NCBI RefSeq assembly: GCF_001592285.1
Contig: NZ_BCWQ01000014.1
Span: forward strand, 1-64,000
Reading direction: 5' to 3'
Source: Hydrogenophaga pseudoflava NBRC 102511
GTDB taxonomy: Bacteria; Pseudomonadota; Gammaproteobacteria; Burkholderiales; Burkholderiaceae_C
DNA: 64,000 bases
Shown here: positions 20,099-29,707 of the stretch, one piece after another
Numbering within the stretch: position 1 is the first letter of the stretch
Layout of the letters: every line of letters starts with the position of its first letter
Notes under the pieces: model-generated
Told to the model about the DNA's origin: nothing
The model's input: the letters and a program-made list of their open reading frames with translations, nothing else
Databases searched by the model: none
Program-made: the position numbers and the translations under genes

Positions 20099-20958
20099 AG
20101 GGTTTCGAAGCGCATGGAGAAGTCGGTGGCCTTGACGTCCTTGGTCAGGGCCCCGATGGAGATGCGGTCCACACCGGTTTCCGCAAGGGCACGCACCGTG
20201 TCCAGGTTCACGCCGCCGGAAATTTCCAGGATCGCCCGGCCGGCGTTGCGGCGCACCGCCTCCTGCAGGGTCGGGATGTCCATGTTGTCCAGCAGCACCA
20301 TGGTCGCGCCGCAGGCCAGGGCCTCATCCAGCTGCTCCAGCGTTTCGACCTCGATTTCGACGAAACGCGCCTGAGGGGCTGTTTCCTGCACCCGCTTGAG
20401 CACCGCGGCCACGCCGCCCGCCGCAGCGATGTGGTTTTCCTTGATCAGCACCGCGTCGTACAAGCCGATGCGGTGGTTCACGCCGCCGCCCGTCTTGACG
20501 GCGTACTTCTGCGCCAGGCGCAGGCCGGGGATGGTCTTGCGCGTGTCGACGATGGCCGCGCGCGTGCCCCTCACAGCGTCCACGAACACCGACGTCTTGG
20601 TCGCCACCCCGGACAGCAGTTGCAGGAAGTTGAGCGCGGTGCGTTCGGCAGTCAGCAGGGCCTGGGCGTTGCCCTCGATGTGCAGGACCACCTGGTCGGC
20701 GGCACAGCGCCCACCTTCCTCCACCTGCCAGTTCAGGCGCGCCGACGGATCGCAGGCCCGCACCGCCGCCTCTACCCAGGGGCGACCGCAGATCACCGCG
20801 GTTTCGCGGGCCAGGATGCGGGCCCGGGCCGGACGGCGGGCATCGACCAGCGCGGCGGTCAGGTCACCCGCGCCGACGTCCTCGGCCAGCGCGCGCGTGA
20901 CGTCGGCTCGCGCCAGTTCGGCCACGTCCGAGGCATCGAATTCAGAGAGGTGTTTCAT
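20095..20958 (-). CDS. nadC: Nicotinate-nucleotide pyrophosphorylase (quinolinate phosphoribosyltransferase)
   Basis: A 287-residue enzyme converting quinolinate and PRPP to nicotinate mononucleotide. It has the '[12 protein letters not shown]' opening, '[16 protein letters not shown]', '[23 protein letters not shown]' and '[15 protein letters not shown]' motifs and the C-terminal '[15 protein letters not shown]'. The start [10 protein letters not shown] at 20958 is preferred, with an alternative ATG at 20970. It is upstream of and coupled to nadA, which makes its substrate. Confidence 0.95.
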   Translation of the reverse strand: MKHLSEFDASDVAELARADVTRALAEDVGAGDLTAALVDARRPARARILARETAVICGRPWVEAAVRACDPSARLNWQVEEGGRCAADQVVLHIEGNAQALLTAERTALNFLQLLSGVATKTSVFVDAVRGTRAAIVDTRKTIPGLRLAQKYAVKTGGGVNHRIGLYDAVLIKENHIAAAGGVAAVLKRVQETAPQARFVEIEVETLEQLDEALACGATMVLLDNMDIPTLQEAVRRNAGRAILEISGGVNLDTVRALAETGVDRISIGALTKDVKATDFSMRFETL

Positions 20959-21039
20959 GGGGCGGAGCATAACGGGAACGAATGGGCGGGATGGACTATA
21001 GTGCGCCCCAAATCGACCACCCGCCGAGGGGACATCACC

Positions 21040-21930
21040 ATGAGCCAGACCGCCTCCCTAGCACCCGCCACCGGCACACCCTACGGCACCCTGCCCTCGG
21101 CGTCTCCGCTGCCGCAGCGCAAGCCAGTCAGCCTGCCCCGGCTGCAGGAAATGCGCGACCGCGGCGAAAAGATCACCATGCTCACCGCCTACGACGCCAC
21201 CTTCGCGGCGGTGGCGGACGCCGCCGGGGTCGAGTGCATCCTGATCGGCGATTCGCTGGGCATGGTCTGCCAGGGGCTGTCGAGCACCGCCGGCGTCACG
21301 CTGGAGACCATGGTCTACCACACCGAGAGCGTGGTGCGTGGCCTGCGCCGGGTGCAGGGCACCGCCTGGGTCATCGGCGACCTCCCGTTTGGCAGCTACC
21401 ACGAGTCGAAGGAACAGGCCATGCGCAGCGCCGCGCAGCTGCTGCACGCGGGTGCCCACATGATCAAGCTCGAAGGTGGTGGCTGGACCGCCGACACCGT
21501 CCGTTTTCTGGTCGAGCGCGGCGTCCCGGTCTGCGCCCACCTGGGCCTGACGCCTCAGACCGTTCACTCGCTCGGCGGCTACCGGGTGCAAGGCCGCGAC
21601 GAGGCGGCGGCGCGCGCCCTGCGCACGCAGGCGCTGGAGCTGCAGGACGCCGGCGCCACCATGCTGGTGCTGGAGATGGTGCCGGCGGCGCTGTCTACCG
21701 AGATCACCACGGCGCTGCCCACCTGCCACACCATCGGCATCGGCGCCGGCAAGGGCACGGCCGGCCAGGTTCTGGTGATGCACGACATGCTGGGCATCAA
21801 CCTGGGCAAGAACCCGAAATTCGTTCGCAACTTCATGGACGGCGCCGCCAGCGTGCGCGATGCCATGGCCGCCTACGTCGCCGCCGTGAAGGATGGCAGC
21901 TTCCCGGACGACCAGCTGCACGCCTGGTGA
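21040..21930 (+). CDS. panB: 3-methyl-2-oxobutanoate hydroxymethyltransferase
   Basis: A 296-residue enzyme that makes ketopantoate, the first step of pantothenate synthesis. Motifs include '[32 protein letters not shown]', '[15 protein letters not shown]', 'KLEGGGW' and '[21 protein letters not shown]'. The N-terminal 35 residues are an extra Pro/Ser-rich leader. The ATG follows GAGGGGACA. panC lies 40 nt downstream in the same direction. A -10-like TATAGT occurs about 40 nt upstream. Confidence 0.96.
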   Translation: MSQTASLAPATGTPYGTLPSASPLPQRKPVSLPRLQEMRDRGEKITMLTAYDATFAAVADAAGVECILIGDSLGMVCQGLSSTAGVTLETMVYHTESVVRGLRRVQGTAWVIGDLPFGSYHESKEQAMRSAAQLLHAGAHMIKLEGGGWTADTVRFLVERGVPVCAHLGLTPQTVHSLGGYRVQGRDEAAARALRTQALELQDAGATMLVLEMVPAALSTEITTALPTCHTIGIGAGKGTAGQVLVMHDMLGINLGKNPKFVRNFMDGAASVRDAMAAYVAAVKDGSFPDDQLHAW

Positions 21931-21970
21931 ACCTTTCCCGCGGTACCACCCGACCCACCCAGCCCCTCAC

Positions 21971-22837
21971 ATGCAACTCGTCCACACCATTGCCGACCTG
22001 CGCGACGCGCTGGCCCCCTTCCAGTCCCCCGCCTTCGTGCCCACCATGGGCAACCTGCACGACGGCCACCTCGACCTGGTCCGCCAGGCACAACCGCTGG
22101 GCGACGTGACGGTCTCCAGCATCTTTGTCAACCGGCTGCAGTTCGCGCCACACGAGGACTTCGACACCTACCCGCGCACCCTGCAGGCCGACTGTGCCCG
22201 GCTGGAACAGGCCGGCTGCGACATCGTCTTTGCGCCGCCCGAGAAGGAGCTGTACCCGGAGCCACAGGGCTACAAGATTCAGCCGCCCGCGGATCTGGCG
22301 GACATTCTGGAAGGCCACTTCCGGCCCGGCTTCTTCATCGGCGTCTGCACCGTGGTGATGAAACTGTTTCAGTGCGTGTTCTCGGAAGCCAAAGGCCCTC
22401 GCTACGCGCTGTTCGGCAAGAAGGACTACCAGCAGCAGATGGTGATCCGCCGCATGGTGCAGCAGTTCTGCATGCCGATTCAGGTCCTGGCCGGTGAAAC
22501 GCAGCGGGCCGCCGACGGGCTGGCGCTCAGCTCTCGCAACGGCTACCTGAGCGAGTCCGAGCGCGCCGAGGCGGTGCAGCTGTCGATGTCGCTGCGCGCG
22601 CTGGCGCGCGACGCTTTGGCCGCCGCCGGCTCGCTGCCCGAGAAGCGCGAGGCTCTGGAAGCGCAGGCGATGCGCGCGCTGGCACTGCGCGGCTGGCAGC
22701 CCGACTACCTGACCGTGCGGCGCCGCGCCGACCTGCAGCCGCCGCGCGCGGAAGATGCGCTGACGCCGCTGTCGATGGTGGTGCTGGGTGCCGCCCGACT
22801 GGGTCGCACCCGCCTCATCGACAACTTCGAAATCTAG
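21971..22837 (+). CDS. panC: Pantothenate synthetase
   Basis: A 288-residue ATP-dependent ligase joining pantoate and beta-alanine. The HIGH-type motif reads '[14 protein letters not shown]', and '[20 protein letters not shown]', '[16 protein letters not shown]' and '[12 protein letters not shown]' follow. The usual FGEKD motif appears as FGKKD. It completes the panB-panC pair. Its last 4 bases overlap the convergent gpsA stop. Confidence 0.96.
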   Translation: MQLVHTIADLRDALAPFQSPAFVPTMGNLHDGHLDLVRQAQPLGDVTVSSIFVNRLQFAPHEDFDTYPRTLQADCARLEQAGCDIVFAPPEKELYPEPQGYKIQPPADLADILEGHFRPGFFIGVCTVVMKLFQCVFSEAKGPRYALFGKKDYQQQMVIRRMVQQFCMPIQVLAGETQRAADGLALSSRNGYLSESERAEAVQLSMSLRALARDALAAAGSLPEKREALEAQAMRALALRGWQPDYLTVRRRADLQPPRAEDALTPLSMVVLGAARLGRTRLIDNFEI

Positions 22838-23856
22838 AAGGTTTCTTCCTTGGGGTCGCGCCCCATCAAGGCCGCGACCGCCTGGGCGGGCTGCAAGCGC
22901 CCGTCGAGCAGGGCCACCACGCCCTCGCTGATCGGCATGTCGACACCCAGCAGGCGGGCGCGCTGCACCACGGTCCGGGCGCTGTAGACACCCTCCGCCA
23001 CGTGCCCCAGAGAGTCCACCGCCTGCTGCAGGCTCAGCCCCTGCGCGAGCAGCTGGCCGACCTTGCGGTTGCGTGAGAGATCACCGGTCGCGGTCAGCAC
23101 CAGATCCCCGAGACCCGAGAGCCCCATGAAGGTGTCGGCGCGCGCGCCCAGCGCCAGGCCCAGGCGGGTCATTTCCGCCAGCCCGCGCGTGACCAGTGCT
23201 GCCCGGGCGTTGAGTCCGAGCGCCAGGCCGTCGCACAGCCCGGTGGCAATCGCCAGCACGTTTTTGACCGCACCACCCACCTCGACCCCGACCGCGTCGT
23301 CGTTGGCATAGATGCGCAGCGACGGGCCGTGGAACGCGCTCACCAGGGCGTCGCGAACCTCGGCGTGGGCGCTGGCCGCCACCAGGGCGGTCGGCTGGCC
23401 GCGCGCCACTTCCTGCGCAAAACTGGGACCGCTGAGCACCCCGGCCTTCAGCCTGGGCGCCACGGCGGCCTGGATCTCGTGACCAAGCAGGCCCGGTGAC
23501 CCACCACCCTCACGAGGCGCCTCGAAGCCCTTGCAGAGCCAGGCCACCGGCGAACCCTGGTCCGCCAGCCGCTCCAGCATGCCGCGCAGACCTGCCATCG
23601 GGGTGGCCACCACCACCAGATCGGCCCCGGCCAGCGCAGCGGTCGGCCAGGGCTCGGCATCGCCCGCCAGCCGCAGGGCCGGCGGCAGGGTCACACCCTG
23701 GAGGTATCGGGCGTTTTCACCCTCGGCCCGCATGGCAGCCACCTGCGCCGCGTCGCGCGCCCACAGGGTCACCTGGTGGGGAGTGCCCGGCAGACGGGCG
23801 GCCGCAATGGCCAGCGCCGTGCCCCAGGCACCGGCACCGAGAACGACGATGTTCAT
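22834..23856 (-). CDS. gpsA: Glycerol-3-phosphate dehydrogenase [NAD(P)+]
   Basis: A 340-residue cytoplasmic enzyme reducing dihydroxyacetone phosphate to glycerol-3-phosphate for phospholipid synthesis. The dinucleotide-binding '[12 protein letters not shown]' opens the protein; '[19 protein letters not shown]', '[15 protein letters not shown]' with the catalytic Lys, and '[18 protein letters not shown]' follow. It lies 21 nt after secB on the minus strand, a conserved secB-gpsA arrangement. Confidence 0.96.
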   Translation of the reverse strand: MNIVVLGAGAWGTALAIAAARLPGTPHQVTLWARDAAQVAAMRAEGENARYLQGVTLPPALRLAGDAEPWPTAALAGADLVVVATPMAGLRGMLERLADQGSPVAWLCKGFEAPREGGGSPGLLGHEIQAAVAPRLKAGVLSGPSFAQEVARGQPTALVAASAHAEVRDALVSAFHGPSLRIYANDDAVGVEVGGAVKNVLAIATGLCDGLALGLNARAALVTRGLAEMTRLGLALGARADTFMGLSGLGDLVLTATGDLSRNRKVGQLLAQGLSLQQAVDSLGHVAEGVYSARTVVQRARLLGVDMPISEGVVALLDGRLQPAQAVAALMGRDPKEETF

Positions 23857-23877
23857 CGCCTGCGGTTCAAGCCTGGC

Positions 23878-24321
23878 TTACTGCGTGACAGCGCCGGCAG
23901 CCTGCGCCTGCTGCTGTTCGTACATGGCCTGGAAGTTGATTTCGGCCAGGTGCACCGGCGGGAAACCGGCGCGCTGGATCAGGTCGGCCACGTTGCCGCG
24001 CAGGTAGGGGTACACGATCTGCGGGCAGGCGATGCCCATGATCGGGCCCATCTGGTCTTCCGGCAGGTTGCGGATCTCGAAGATGCCGGCCTGCTTGACC
24101 TCAACCAGGAACACGGTCTTGTCCTTGATCTTGGTCTGAACCGTGGCGGTCACAGCCACTTCGTACACGCCTTCGGCGGCAGGGGTGGCTTCCACGCCCA
24201 GCTGGATGTCGACCGAGGGCTGCTCCTGTTCCAGCAGGATGGCCGGGGAATTGGGCTGCTCCAGGGACGCCTCCTTGAGGTAGACGCGCTGGATCTGGAA
24301 AACGGGATCTTGGTCGGCCAT
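23878..24321 (-). CDS. secB: Protein-export chaperone SecB
   Basis: A 147-residue chaperone that holds precursor proteins unfolded and hands them to SecA. It has the typical '[22 protein letters not shown]', '[12 protein letters not shown]', '[11 protein letters not shown]' and '[32 protein letters not shown]' blocks. It is placed between grxC and gpsA on the minus strand; a folded leader of almost 100 nt separates it from grxC. Confidence 0.97.
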   Translation of the reverse strand: MADQDPVFQIQRVYLKEASLEQPNSPAILLEQEQPSVDIQLGVEATPAAEGVYEVAVTATVQTKIKDKTVFLVEVKQAGIFEIRNLPEDQMGPIMGIACPQIVYPYLRGNVADLIQRAGFPPVHLAEINFQAMYEQQQAQAAGAVTQ

Positions 24322-24351
24322 AAGAGCTTTCGGATGATTCAGGAATGAACA

Positions 24352-24384
24352 GGGCCCGCCCGGGAAGTCTCCCGCAGCGGGCCC
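24352..24384 (-). other. Nested hairpin between grxC and secB
   Basis: GGGCCCGC (24352-24359) pairs with GCGGGCCC (24377-24384), and a second stem CGGGA/TCCCG sits inside. No T-run follows in the direction of transcription, so it is more likely an mRNA-processing or stability element than a terminator. Confidence 0.35.
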
Positions 24385-24418
24385 GAGGGCGGATTATCTC
24401 AGCAGTGCGGCAACGCTC

Positions 24419-24676
24419 TCAGCCCCGCAGCAGCGGCTCCAGGCCACCCTGGCGGTCCAGCGCGTGCAGGTCGTCGCAACCGCCCACGTGCGTCTGCCCG
24501 ATGAAGATCTGCGGCACGCTGGTGCGTCCGGTGATCTGCGCCATCTGGGCGCGCACCTCGGGCCGGCCGTCCACCACGATCTCCTCGTAGTCGGTGACGC
24601 CGCGCTGCGCCAGCAGGGCCTTGGCACGGCTGCAGTACGGGCAATAGTCGCTGGAATAGATCTTCACGTGGGCCAT
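24419..24676 (-). CDS. grxC: Glutaredoxin 3
   Basis: An 85-residue dithiol glutaredoxin. The redox pair is Cys12 and Cys15 in 'SSDYCPYCSRAK', with the cis-Pro segment 'TSVPQIFIGQTHVGGCDDLHAL'. It reduces disulfides and ribonucleotide reductase using glutathione. The start at 24676 gives the standard length. It lies downstream of a rhodanese gene and upstream of secB, the usual order in related bacteria. Confidence 0.96.
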   Translation of the reverse strand: MAHVKIYSSDYCPYCSRAKALLAQRGVTDYEEIVVDGRPEVRAQMAQITGRTSVPQIFIGQTHVGGCDDLHALDRQGGLEPLLRG

Positions 24677-24689
24677 GGTGCGCTCCGTT

Positions 24690-25100
24690 TCAGGCCTTTT
24701 CGACCGGCAGGTTGGCGGTGCGCCAGGCGCCCATGCCACCGGTCAGCGAATGGGCGTTCTCGTAGCCCAGCTTCTTGGCGATCGACACCGCGCGCTTGGA
24801 GCGCATGCCGGACGCACAGACCAGCACCAGCGGCAGGTTCTTGTTCTTCACCACACCAGCCAGCTTGGCCTCCAGCTCGGGCAGAGGCACGTTCTTCGCA
24901 CCGGTCACGTGCCCGGCCGCGAACTCATCGGGCCCGCACACGTCCACCACCGCGGCTTTCTCACGGTTGATCAGCTGCACCACTTCGGCGGGGGTCAGGC
25001 CCGCCGCGCCGCCGCCCGAGGTCAGGGCGGGAAACATCAACATCCCGCCCGAGGCCAGGGCGATGGCAAACAGCATCCAGTTGTCGAGAAAAAAACTCAC
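24690..25100 (-). CDS. Membrane-anchored rhodanese-like protein
   Basis: A 136-residue protein. An N-terminal hydrophobic segment (about residues 7-26) anchors a single rhodanese domain with the active-site Cys in 'LVCASGMRSKRA'. It probably handles sulfane sulfur or thiols, but the physiological substrate is unknown. It starts the rhodanese-grxC-secB-gpsA run on the minus strand and diverges from gpmA. Confidence 0.88.
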   Translation of the reverse strand: MSFFLDNWMLFAIALASGGMLMFPALTSGGGAAGLTPAEVVQLINREKAAVVDVCGPDEFAAGHVTGAKNVPLPELEAKLAGVVKNKNLPLVLVCASGMRSKRAVSIAKKLGYENAHSLTGGMGAWRTANLPVEKA

Positions 25101-25209
25101 GAAACACCTTTCAGGTCAGACAAGGCCGGGATTTTAGAATGTGGGGCTGTCCGGCGCGGTCCGGCCAGCCTCCATGCCCCTTTTTCCTGCTCCCAACGCC
25201 TTCACGCCC

Positions 25210-25953
25210 ATGCACAAGCTCGTCCTGATCCGCCACGGCGAATCCACCTGGAACCTCGAAAACCGCTTCACCGGCTGGACCGACGTGGAGCTGACCCCCA
25301 CCGGCGTCTCCCAGGCCATGTCCGCCGGCAAGCTGCTCAAGGCCGAGGGCTACGAGTTCGACATCGCCTACACCTCGGTGCTCAAGCGCGCCATCCACAC
25401 GCTGAACTACTGCCTGGACGAGATGGACCGCAGCTGGCTGCCGGTGGTCAAGGACTGGCGCCTGAACGAGCGCCACTACGGTGGCCTACAGGGCCTGAAC
25501 AAGGCCGACATGGCCAAGCAGTACGGCGACGAGCAGGTGCTGATCTGGCGCCGCAGCTACGACACCCCGCCGCCCGCCCTGGAGGCCAACGACCCGCGCG
25601 GCCAGCGCCAGGACCTGCGCTACGCCAAGCTGCCGGCCGACGCCGTGCCGCTGACGGAATGCCTGAAAGACACCGTCGCCCGCGTGCTGCCCTGCTGGAA
25701 CGACTCCCTGGCCCCGGCCATCAAGGCGGGCCAGCGCATCGTGATCGCCGCGCACGGCAACTCGATCCGCGCCCTGGTCAAGTACCTGGACAACATCGGC
25801 GACGCCGACATCGTGGGGGTGAACATCCCCAACGGCATCCCGCTGGTCTACGAACTGGACGCCGACCTCAAGCCCATCAAGAGCTACTACCTGGGCGACG
25901 CCGAAGCAGCCGCCAAGGCCGCCGCTGCCGTGGCCGCTCAGGGCAAACGCTGA
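25210..25953 (+). CDS. gpmA: 2,3-bisphosphoglycerate-dependent phosphoglycerate mutase
   Basis: A 247-residue glycolytic enzyme interconverting 3- and 2-phosphoglycerate. The phosphohistidine motif 'LIRHGES' (His9), '[12 protein letters not shown]', '[13 protein letters not shown]' and '[17 protein letters not shown]' are present. The ATG at 25210 is chosen to match the family; the frame is open further upstream. An Ala-rich tail ends the protein. It is divergent from the rhodanese gene and followed by a terminator-like hairpin. Confidence 0.96.
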   Translation: MHKLVLIRHGESTWNLENRFTGWTDVELTPTGVSQAMSAGKLLKAEGYEFDIAYTSVLKRAIHTLNYCLDEMDRSWLPVVKDWRLNERHYGGLQGLNKADMAKQYGDEQVLIWRRSYDTPPPALEANDPRGQRQDLRYAKLPADAVPLTECLKDTVARVLPCWNDSLAPAIKAGQRIVIAAHGNSIRALVKYLDNIGDADIVGVNIPNGIPLVYELDADLKPIKSYYLGDAEAAAKAAAAVAAQGKR

Positions 25954-26010
25954 ACCGCCCGGGCGGAACCGAATCACAAGGCTTGACTCCTAGGTGTATA
26001 TTGGTTTGCA

Positions 26011-26046
26011 GGCCCGCGGCGCAACCGCCCGGGCCAGCGCTTTTTT
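26011..26046 (+). terminator. GC-rich hairpin with T-run upstream of the S41 protease gene
   Basis: GGCCCG (26011-26016) pairs with CGGGCC (26030-26035), with further GCGG/CCGC pairing inside, and TTTTTT follows at 26041-26046. It could terminate gpmA, but it ends only 12 nt before the protease ATG, so it could also act as an attenuator in that gene's leader. Confidence 0.5.
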
Positions 26047-26058
26047 CGGGGTGAATGG

Positions 26059-27546
26059 ATGGGCAAGCAAGTGAATCAGAAGCTGAAGATCGTCGGCTGG
26101 GTGGCCGCAGGCGCCGTGGCCGGTGCGCTGACCACGGTGCAGCTTCAGGCGGTGGCGCGCGGCTCGCTCGCCCCCCTGCCGCTGGAGGAGCTGCAGCAGC
26201 TCGCCGCAGTGTTTGGCATGGTCAAGACCGATTACGTCGAACCGGTCGACGAGAAGAAGCTGATCTCCGAGGCGATTTCGGGCATGGTCTCCAGCCTGGA
26301 CCCGCACTCCCAGTACTTTGACAAGAAGTCCTTCAAGGAATTCCGCGAGGGCACCAGTGGCCGGTTTGTCGGCGTGGGCATCGAAATCACCATGGAAGAC
26401 GGCGTGGTCAAGGTGATGTCGCCGATCGAAGACTCTCCAGCTTTCCGCGCCGGCCTCAGGCCCGGCGACCTGATCACCAAGATCGACGACACCGCCGTCA
26501 AGGGCCTGTCGATCAACGACGCCGTCAAGCTCATGCGCGGCGAGCCGCGCACCAAGGTGCTGCTGACCATCTTCCGCAAGGACGAGAACCGCAGCTTCCC
26601 GGTCACGATTACCCGTGAAGAGATCAAGACCCAGAGCGTCAAGAGCAAGCTGGTCGAACCCGGCTATGGCTGGGTGCGCGTCTCGCAGTTCCAGGAGCGC
26701 ACGGTTGAGGACTTCGCGCGCAAGGTTGAGGAACTGTACAAGGCCGGTCCGCTCAAGGGGCTGGTGCTCGACCTGCGCAACGACCCGGGCGGCCTGATGG
26801 AAGCTGCCGTGGCCCTGTCGGCGGCCTTCCTGCCCGAGAACGTGACGGTGGTCTCGACCAATGGGCAGCTCGCCGACAGCAAGTTCACCTACACCGCCAA
26901 CCCGCAGCACTACCTGCGCCGCGGCGGCCCGGACCCGATCGCCCGCCTGAACAAGGTGACCAACGGCGCGCTCAAGAACGTGCCGCTGGTGGTGCTGGTC
27001 AACGAAGGCTCGGCCTCGGCCAGCGAGATCGTCGCCGGCGCGCTGCAGGACCACAAGCGCGGCACCATCTTGGGCAGCCAGACTTTCGGCAAGGGCTCGG
27101 TGCAGACCGTGCGCCCGCTGGGCCCCGACACGGGCCTGAAACTCACGACCGCGCGCTACTACACGCCGGCCGGCAAGTCGATCCAGGCCAAGGGCATCGT
27201 GCCCGACGTGATGGTCGACGAAACGCCCGAGGGCAATGTGTTCGCCGCTCTGCGCACCCGTGAGGCCGACCTGACCAAACACCTGACCAATGGCGAAGAG
27301 GCCAAGGCCGGCGAGCCGATGACCGATGCCCAGCGCGCCGCCGAACAGCAGCGCGACCAGGAACGTGAGCAGGCCCGCAAGCGGCTGGAAGAAGAGTCCA
27401 AGAAGAACCCGGGCCAGCGCCTGGTGCCGGAATTCGGCAGCGACAAGGACTTCCAGCTGCAGCAGGCGCTCAACAAGCTCAAGGGCCGTCCGGTGCTGGT
27501 CAGCAAGACCCTGACCGAGCGCCCCGAAGAGAAGAAAGAGAACTGA
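26059..27546 (+). CDS. S41-family C-terminal processing peptidase (CtpA-like)
   Basis: A 495-residue exported protease. An N-terminal membrane or signal segment (about residues 10-32) precedes a PDZ domain ('EDSPAFRAGLRPGDLITKIDDT') and the S41 catalytic domain. The catalytic dyad is visible as Ser320 in 'EGSASASEI' and Lys345 in 'TFGKGSVQT'. The C-terminal 100 residues are charged and Glu/Gln/Arg-rich. Such enzymes trim or degrade periplasmic proteins and cell-wall hydrolase regulators. The moeB-like gene follows 34 nt later. Confidence 0.92.
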   Translation: MGKQVNQKLKIVGWVAAGAVAGALTTVQLQAVARGSLAPLPLEELQQLAAVFGMVKTDYVEPVDEKKLISEAISGMVSSLDPHSQYFDKKSFKEFREGTSGRFVGVGIEITMEDGVVKVMSPIEDSPAFRAGLRPGDLITKIDDTAVKGLSINDAVKLMRGEPRTKVLLTIFRKDENRSFPVTITREEIKTQSVKSKLVEPGYGWVRVSQFQERTVEDFARKVEELYKAGPLKGLVLDLRNDPGGLMEAAVALSAAFLPENVTVVSTNGQLADSKFTYTANPQHYLRRGGPDPIARLNKVTNGALKNVPLVVLVNEGSASASEIVAGALQDHKRGTILGSQTFGKGSVQTVRPLGPDTGLKLTTARYYTPAGKSIQAKGIVPDVMVDETPEGNVFAALRTREADLTKHLTNGEEAKAGEPMTDAQRAAEQQRDQEREQARKRLEEESKKNPGQRLVPEFGSDKDFQLQQALNKLKGRPVLVSKTLTERPEEKKEN

Positions 27547-27580
27547 TCACCGCCCCGGTGAACGGGTCGGCGACGCGATC

Positions 27581-28336
27581 TTGGACGACCAGCAGCTCCT
27601 GCGCTACTCGCGCCACATCCTGCTCGAAGAGCTGGGCATCGAAGGCCAGGAGAAGCTGCTGGCGTCGCACGCCCTGGTGATCGGTGCCGGCGGCTTGGGG
27701 TCGCCGGTGGCGCTCTACCTGGGCAGCGCCGGCGTCGGGCGCATCACCGTGATCGACGACGACGAGGTGGACGCCACCAACCTGCAGCGCCAGATCGCGC
27801 ACAACCTCGAACGCCTGGGCACGCCCAAGGCCGAGTCGGTGCGCCACGCGATCGCTGCCATCAACCCCGACCCGCAGGTCGCGGCCCTGGTACAGCGCGC
27901 CGACGACGCGCTGCTGGACCAGTTGCTGCCCGGTGTCGATGTGGTGATCGACTGCTGCGACAACTTCGCCACCCGCCACATGGTCAACCGCGCCTGCGTG
28001 CGCCACGGCGTGCCGCTGGTCTCGGGCGCCGCGATCCGCATGGACGGGCAGCTGGCGGTGTACGACCCGCGCGACGCCGACTCGCCCTGCTACGCCTGCG
28101 TGTTCCCCGAGGACGCCGGGGTGGAAGAGGTGCGCTGCGCCACCATGGGCGTGTTCGCGCCGCTGGTGGGCATCGTGGGCACCATGCAGGCGGCCGAGGC
28201 GCTCAAGATCCTCAGCGGCCTGGGCTCGCGCCTGACCGGTCAGTTGCTGATGATCGATGGCCGCGATCTGGCCTTCAACACCATCGCCCTGCCGCGCCAG
28301 CCGCACTGCGCAGTCTGCGCTCAGCGCGCCGGCTGA
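27581..28336 (+). CDS. moeB: MoeB/ThiF-family adenylyltransferase (E1-like)
   Basis: A 251-residue enzyme that adenylates the C-terminus of a sulfur-carrier protein such as MoaD or ThiS. It shows 'RYSRHILLEELGIEGQEKLLASHALVIGAGGLGSP' nucleotide-binding features, 'DCCDNFATR', and paired zinc cysteines 'CYAC' and 'CAVC'. It starts with TTG at 27581, the only start giving the family N-terminus. It ends overlapping the convergent nuclease gene by 16 nt. MoeB and ThiF cannot be separated with certainty by sequence alone. Confidence 0.88.
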   Translation: MDDQQLLRYSRHILLEELGIEGQEKLLASHALVIGAGGLGSPVALYLGSAGVGRITVIDDDEVDATNLQRQIAHNLERLGTPKAESVRHAIAAINPDPQVAALVQRADDALLDQLLPGVDVVIDCCDNFATRHMVNRACVRHGVPLVSGAAIRMDGQLAVYDPRDADSPCYACVFPEDAGVEEVRCATMGVFAPLVGIVGTMQAAEALKILSGLGSRLTGQLLMIDGRDLAFNTIALPRQPHCAVCAQRAG

Positions 28337-28896
28337 TCCTTCGCGCTGCTGCGCGCCGGCATCGGGCACGGCCCGTGGCGCTTGCGGAAATCCCGCGGGT
28401 TCTCGGCACCCGCCGACGCGAAGATGCCTTTGCGGTCCTTGCGTGCCAATACCTCTTCGATGGCGAACGGCCCGTCGCTGTGCCGCCAGCGGTACGACCA
28501 GGCCCAGCCCTCGCGCACCAGCCAGCCCGCCACATCGTCGCCCCGGTGCTTCAGCCGCACCAGCGCCCGCCCGTAGTCGTCGCGCCGCCGTTCGGTCACC
28601 GTCACCGTCTGCTCCAGCAGACGCCCGGCCAGCGCCTCGCGAGACGCCACACCGCCGTCCTGGCAGATCTCCGGCGCATCCACCCCGTCCAGCCGCAGCT
28701 TGCGGTACGTCCCACCCGCCAGCGGCTTCACCCACAAGGTGTCCCCATCCGGCACCCGCGTCACCCGCGCCTCATAGGCCTCGTTGAACCGGGGACGAAA
28801 ACCCGAAGCAGCGGACGACGTGGAAGCAGGCGACTGTGCGAGCGCAAGCGAAGCGCCGAACACAAAAAGCAACGGAGCGAAGAGAGACCAAGGCAC
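28321..28896 (-). CDS. Secreted thermonuclease-family protein (SNase-like)
   Basis: About 191 residues from a GTG at 28896: a signal peptide ('FAPLLFVFGASLALAQS') and an SNase domain with 'RVTRVPDGDTLWV', 'LRLDGVDAPEICQ', 'YGRALVRL' and 'LVREGWAWSYRW'. It probably cuts DNA or RNA outside the cytoplasm. The frame is also open to an ATG at 28980, but those 28 extra codons translate an interspersed repeat and would bury the signal peptide, so I prefer the later start. The 3' end overlaps the convergent moeB gene by 16 nt. Confidence 0.82.
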   Translation of the reverse strand: MPWSLFAPLLFVFGASLALAQSPASTSSAASGFRPRFNEAYEARVTRVPDGDTLWVKPLAGGTYRKLRLDGVDAPEICQDGGVASREALAGRLLEQTVTVTERRRDDYGRALVRLKHRGDDVAGWLVREGWAWSYRWRHSDGPFAIEEVLARKDRKGIFASAGAENPRDFRKRHGPCPMPARSSAKDQPAR

Positions 28897-28898
28897 CC

Positions 28899-28973
28899 GT
28901 GGAACCGGCTTCGCCGGGCCACAGGGTGCGTCCCCCCTCCGGGGGGAAGCCGCGAAGCGGCGCAGGAGGGGCC
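28899..28973 (+). repeat. Interspersed GC-rich repeat, copy 1
   Basis: The block starts GTGGAACCGGCTTCGCCGGG, contains a CCCCCC-TCC-GGGGGG hairpin and ends with a CGCGAAGCGGCGCAGGAGGGG-like part. The same layout recurs in opposite orientation at 37400-37468. It resembles the short palindromic repeats scattered through Comamonadaceae genomes. It lies between the YitT and nuclease genes. Confidence 0.75.
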
Positions 28974-28976
28974 TCC

Positions 28977-29618
28977 TCATACAGCCATGTACCGGCCCGG
29001 CCGGTGGTTGATCGCCAGCGTCATGTTCAGCACCACCGCACCCAGCACCGACCAGGCGATCTGCACCGGCTCGCGCAGCGCGAACGCGGTCAGCACGATG
29101 GCGCAGTCCAGCCCCATCTGGATGTGCCCAGCGCGCCAGCCGAAACGCTCCTGCAGGTACAGCACCAGCACGTTGAAACCACCCAGGCTGGCCCGGTGGC
29201 GGAACAGCATCAGCATGCCCGCACCCACCAGCAGCCCACCCGCCACCGCGGCGAAGCCCGGGGCCAGCGCGCCGATGGAAATCCAGCGCGGGATCAGGTA
29301 AGCCCAGAGCGAGAGCAGACCCACCGCCGCAAAGGTCTTGAGCGCGAACGGCGCGCCCATGCGACGCCAGGCCAGCCAGTAGAACGGCAGGTTGATGAGG
29401 AAGAACCAGACGCTGAAGCTCACCCCGGTGGCGTAGTGCAGCAGAAAGGCCAGCCCGGCGGTGCCACCGCTGAGCAGGCCGACGTGGCCGAACAGCACCA
29501 CACCCAGGCCGACGAACAGGGTGCCGGTGAGCAGGGCCTGAAGGTCTTCGTGCGGGCGGTGGCGGGAGATCGGTGCCGCCTTGGGAGCGGTCGAAAGAGC
29601 GTGGGACGGGGACGACAT
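28977..29618 (-). CDS. YitT-family membrane protein
   Basis: A 213-residue integral membrane protein with about five to six hydrophobic segments, including 'LLTGTLFVGLGVVLFGHVGL', 'GGTAGLAFLLHYATG' and 'GAGMLMLFRHRASLGGFNVL'. It matches the YitT/DUF161 membrane family but lacks the C-terminal soluble DUF2179 domain. Function is unknown; transport is possible. It shares its downstream end with the start of an interspersed repeat and the nuclease gene. Confidence 0.8.
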   Translation of the reverse strand: MSSPSHALSTAPKAAPISRHRPHEDLQALLTGTLFVGLGVVLFGHVGLLSGGTAGLAFLLHYATGVSFSVWFFLINLPFYWLAWRRMGAPFALKTFAAVGLLSLWAYLIPRWISIGALAPGFAAVAGGLLVGAGMLMLFRHRASLGGFNVLVLYLQERFGWRAGHIQMGLDCAIVLTAFALREPVQIAWSVLGAVVLNMTLAINHRPGRYMAV

Positions 29619-29707
29619 GGCGGTCGGCGCTCGAAGGCTGGAGAAAACGGGGCGCCAGTGTCGCAGGAATGCGCCGCCCCCGGCTTGACGCAGGTCAGCG
29701 GCAGGGC

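Noticed and set aside
25955..25966. CCGCCCGGGCGG palindrome after gpmA
   Set aside because: Perfect but short and without a T-run; the hairpin at 26011-26046 is a better terminator.
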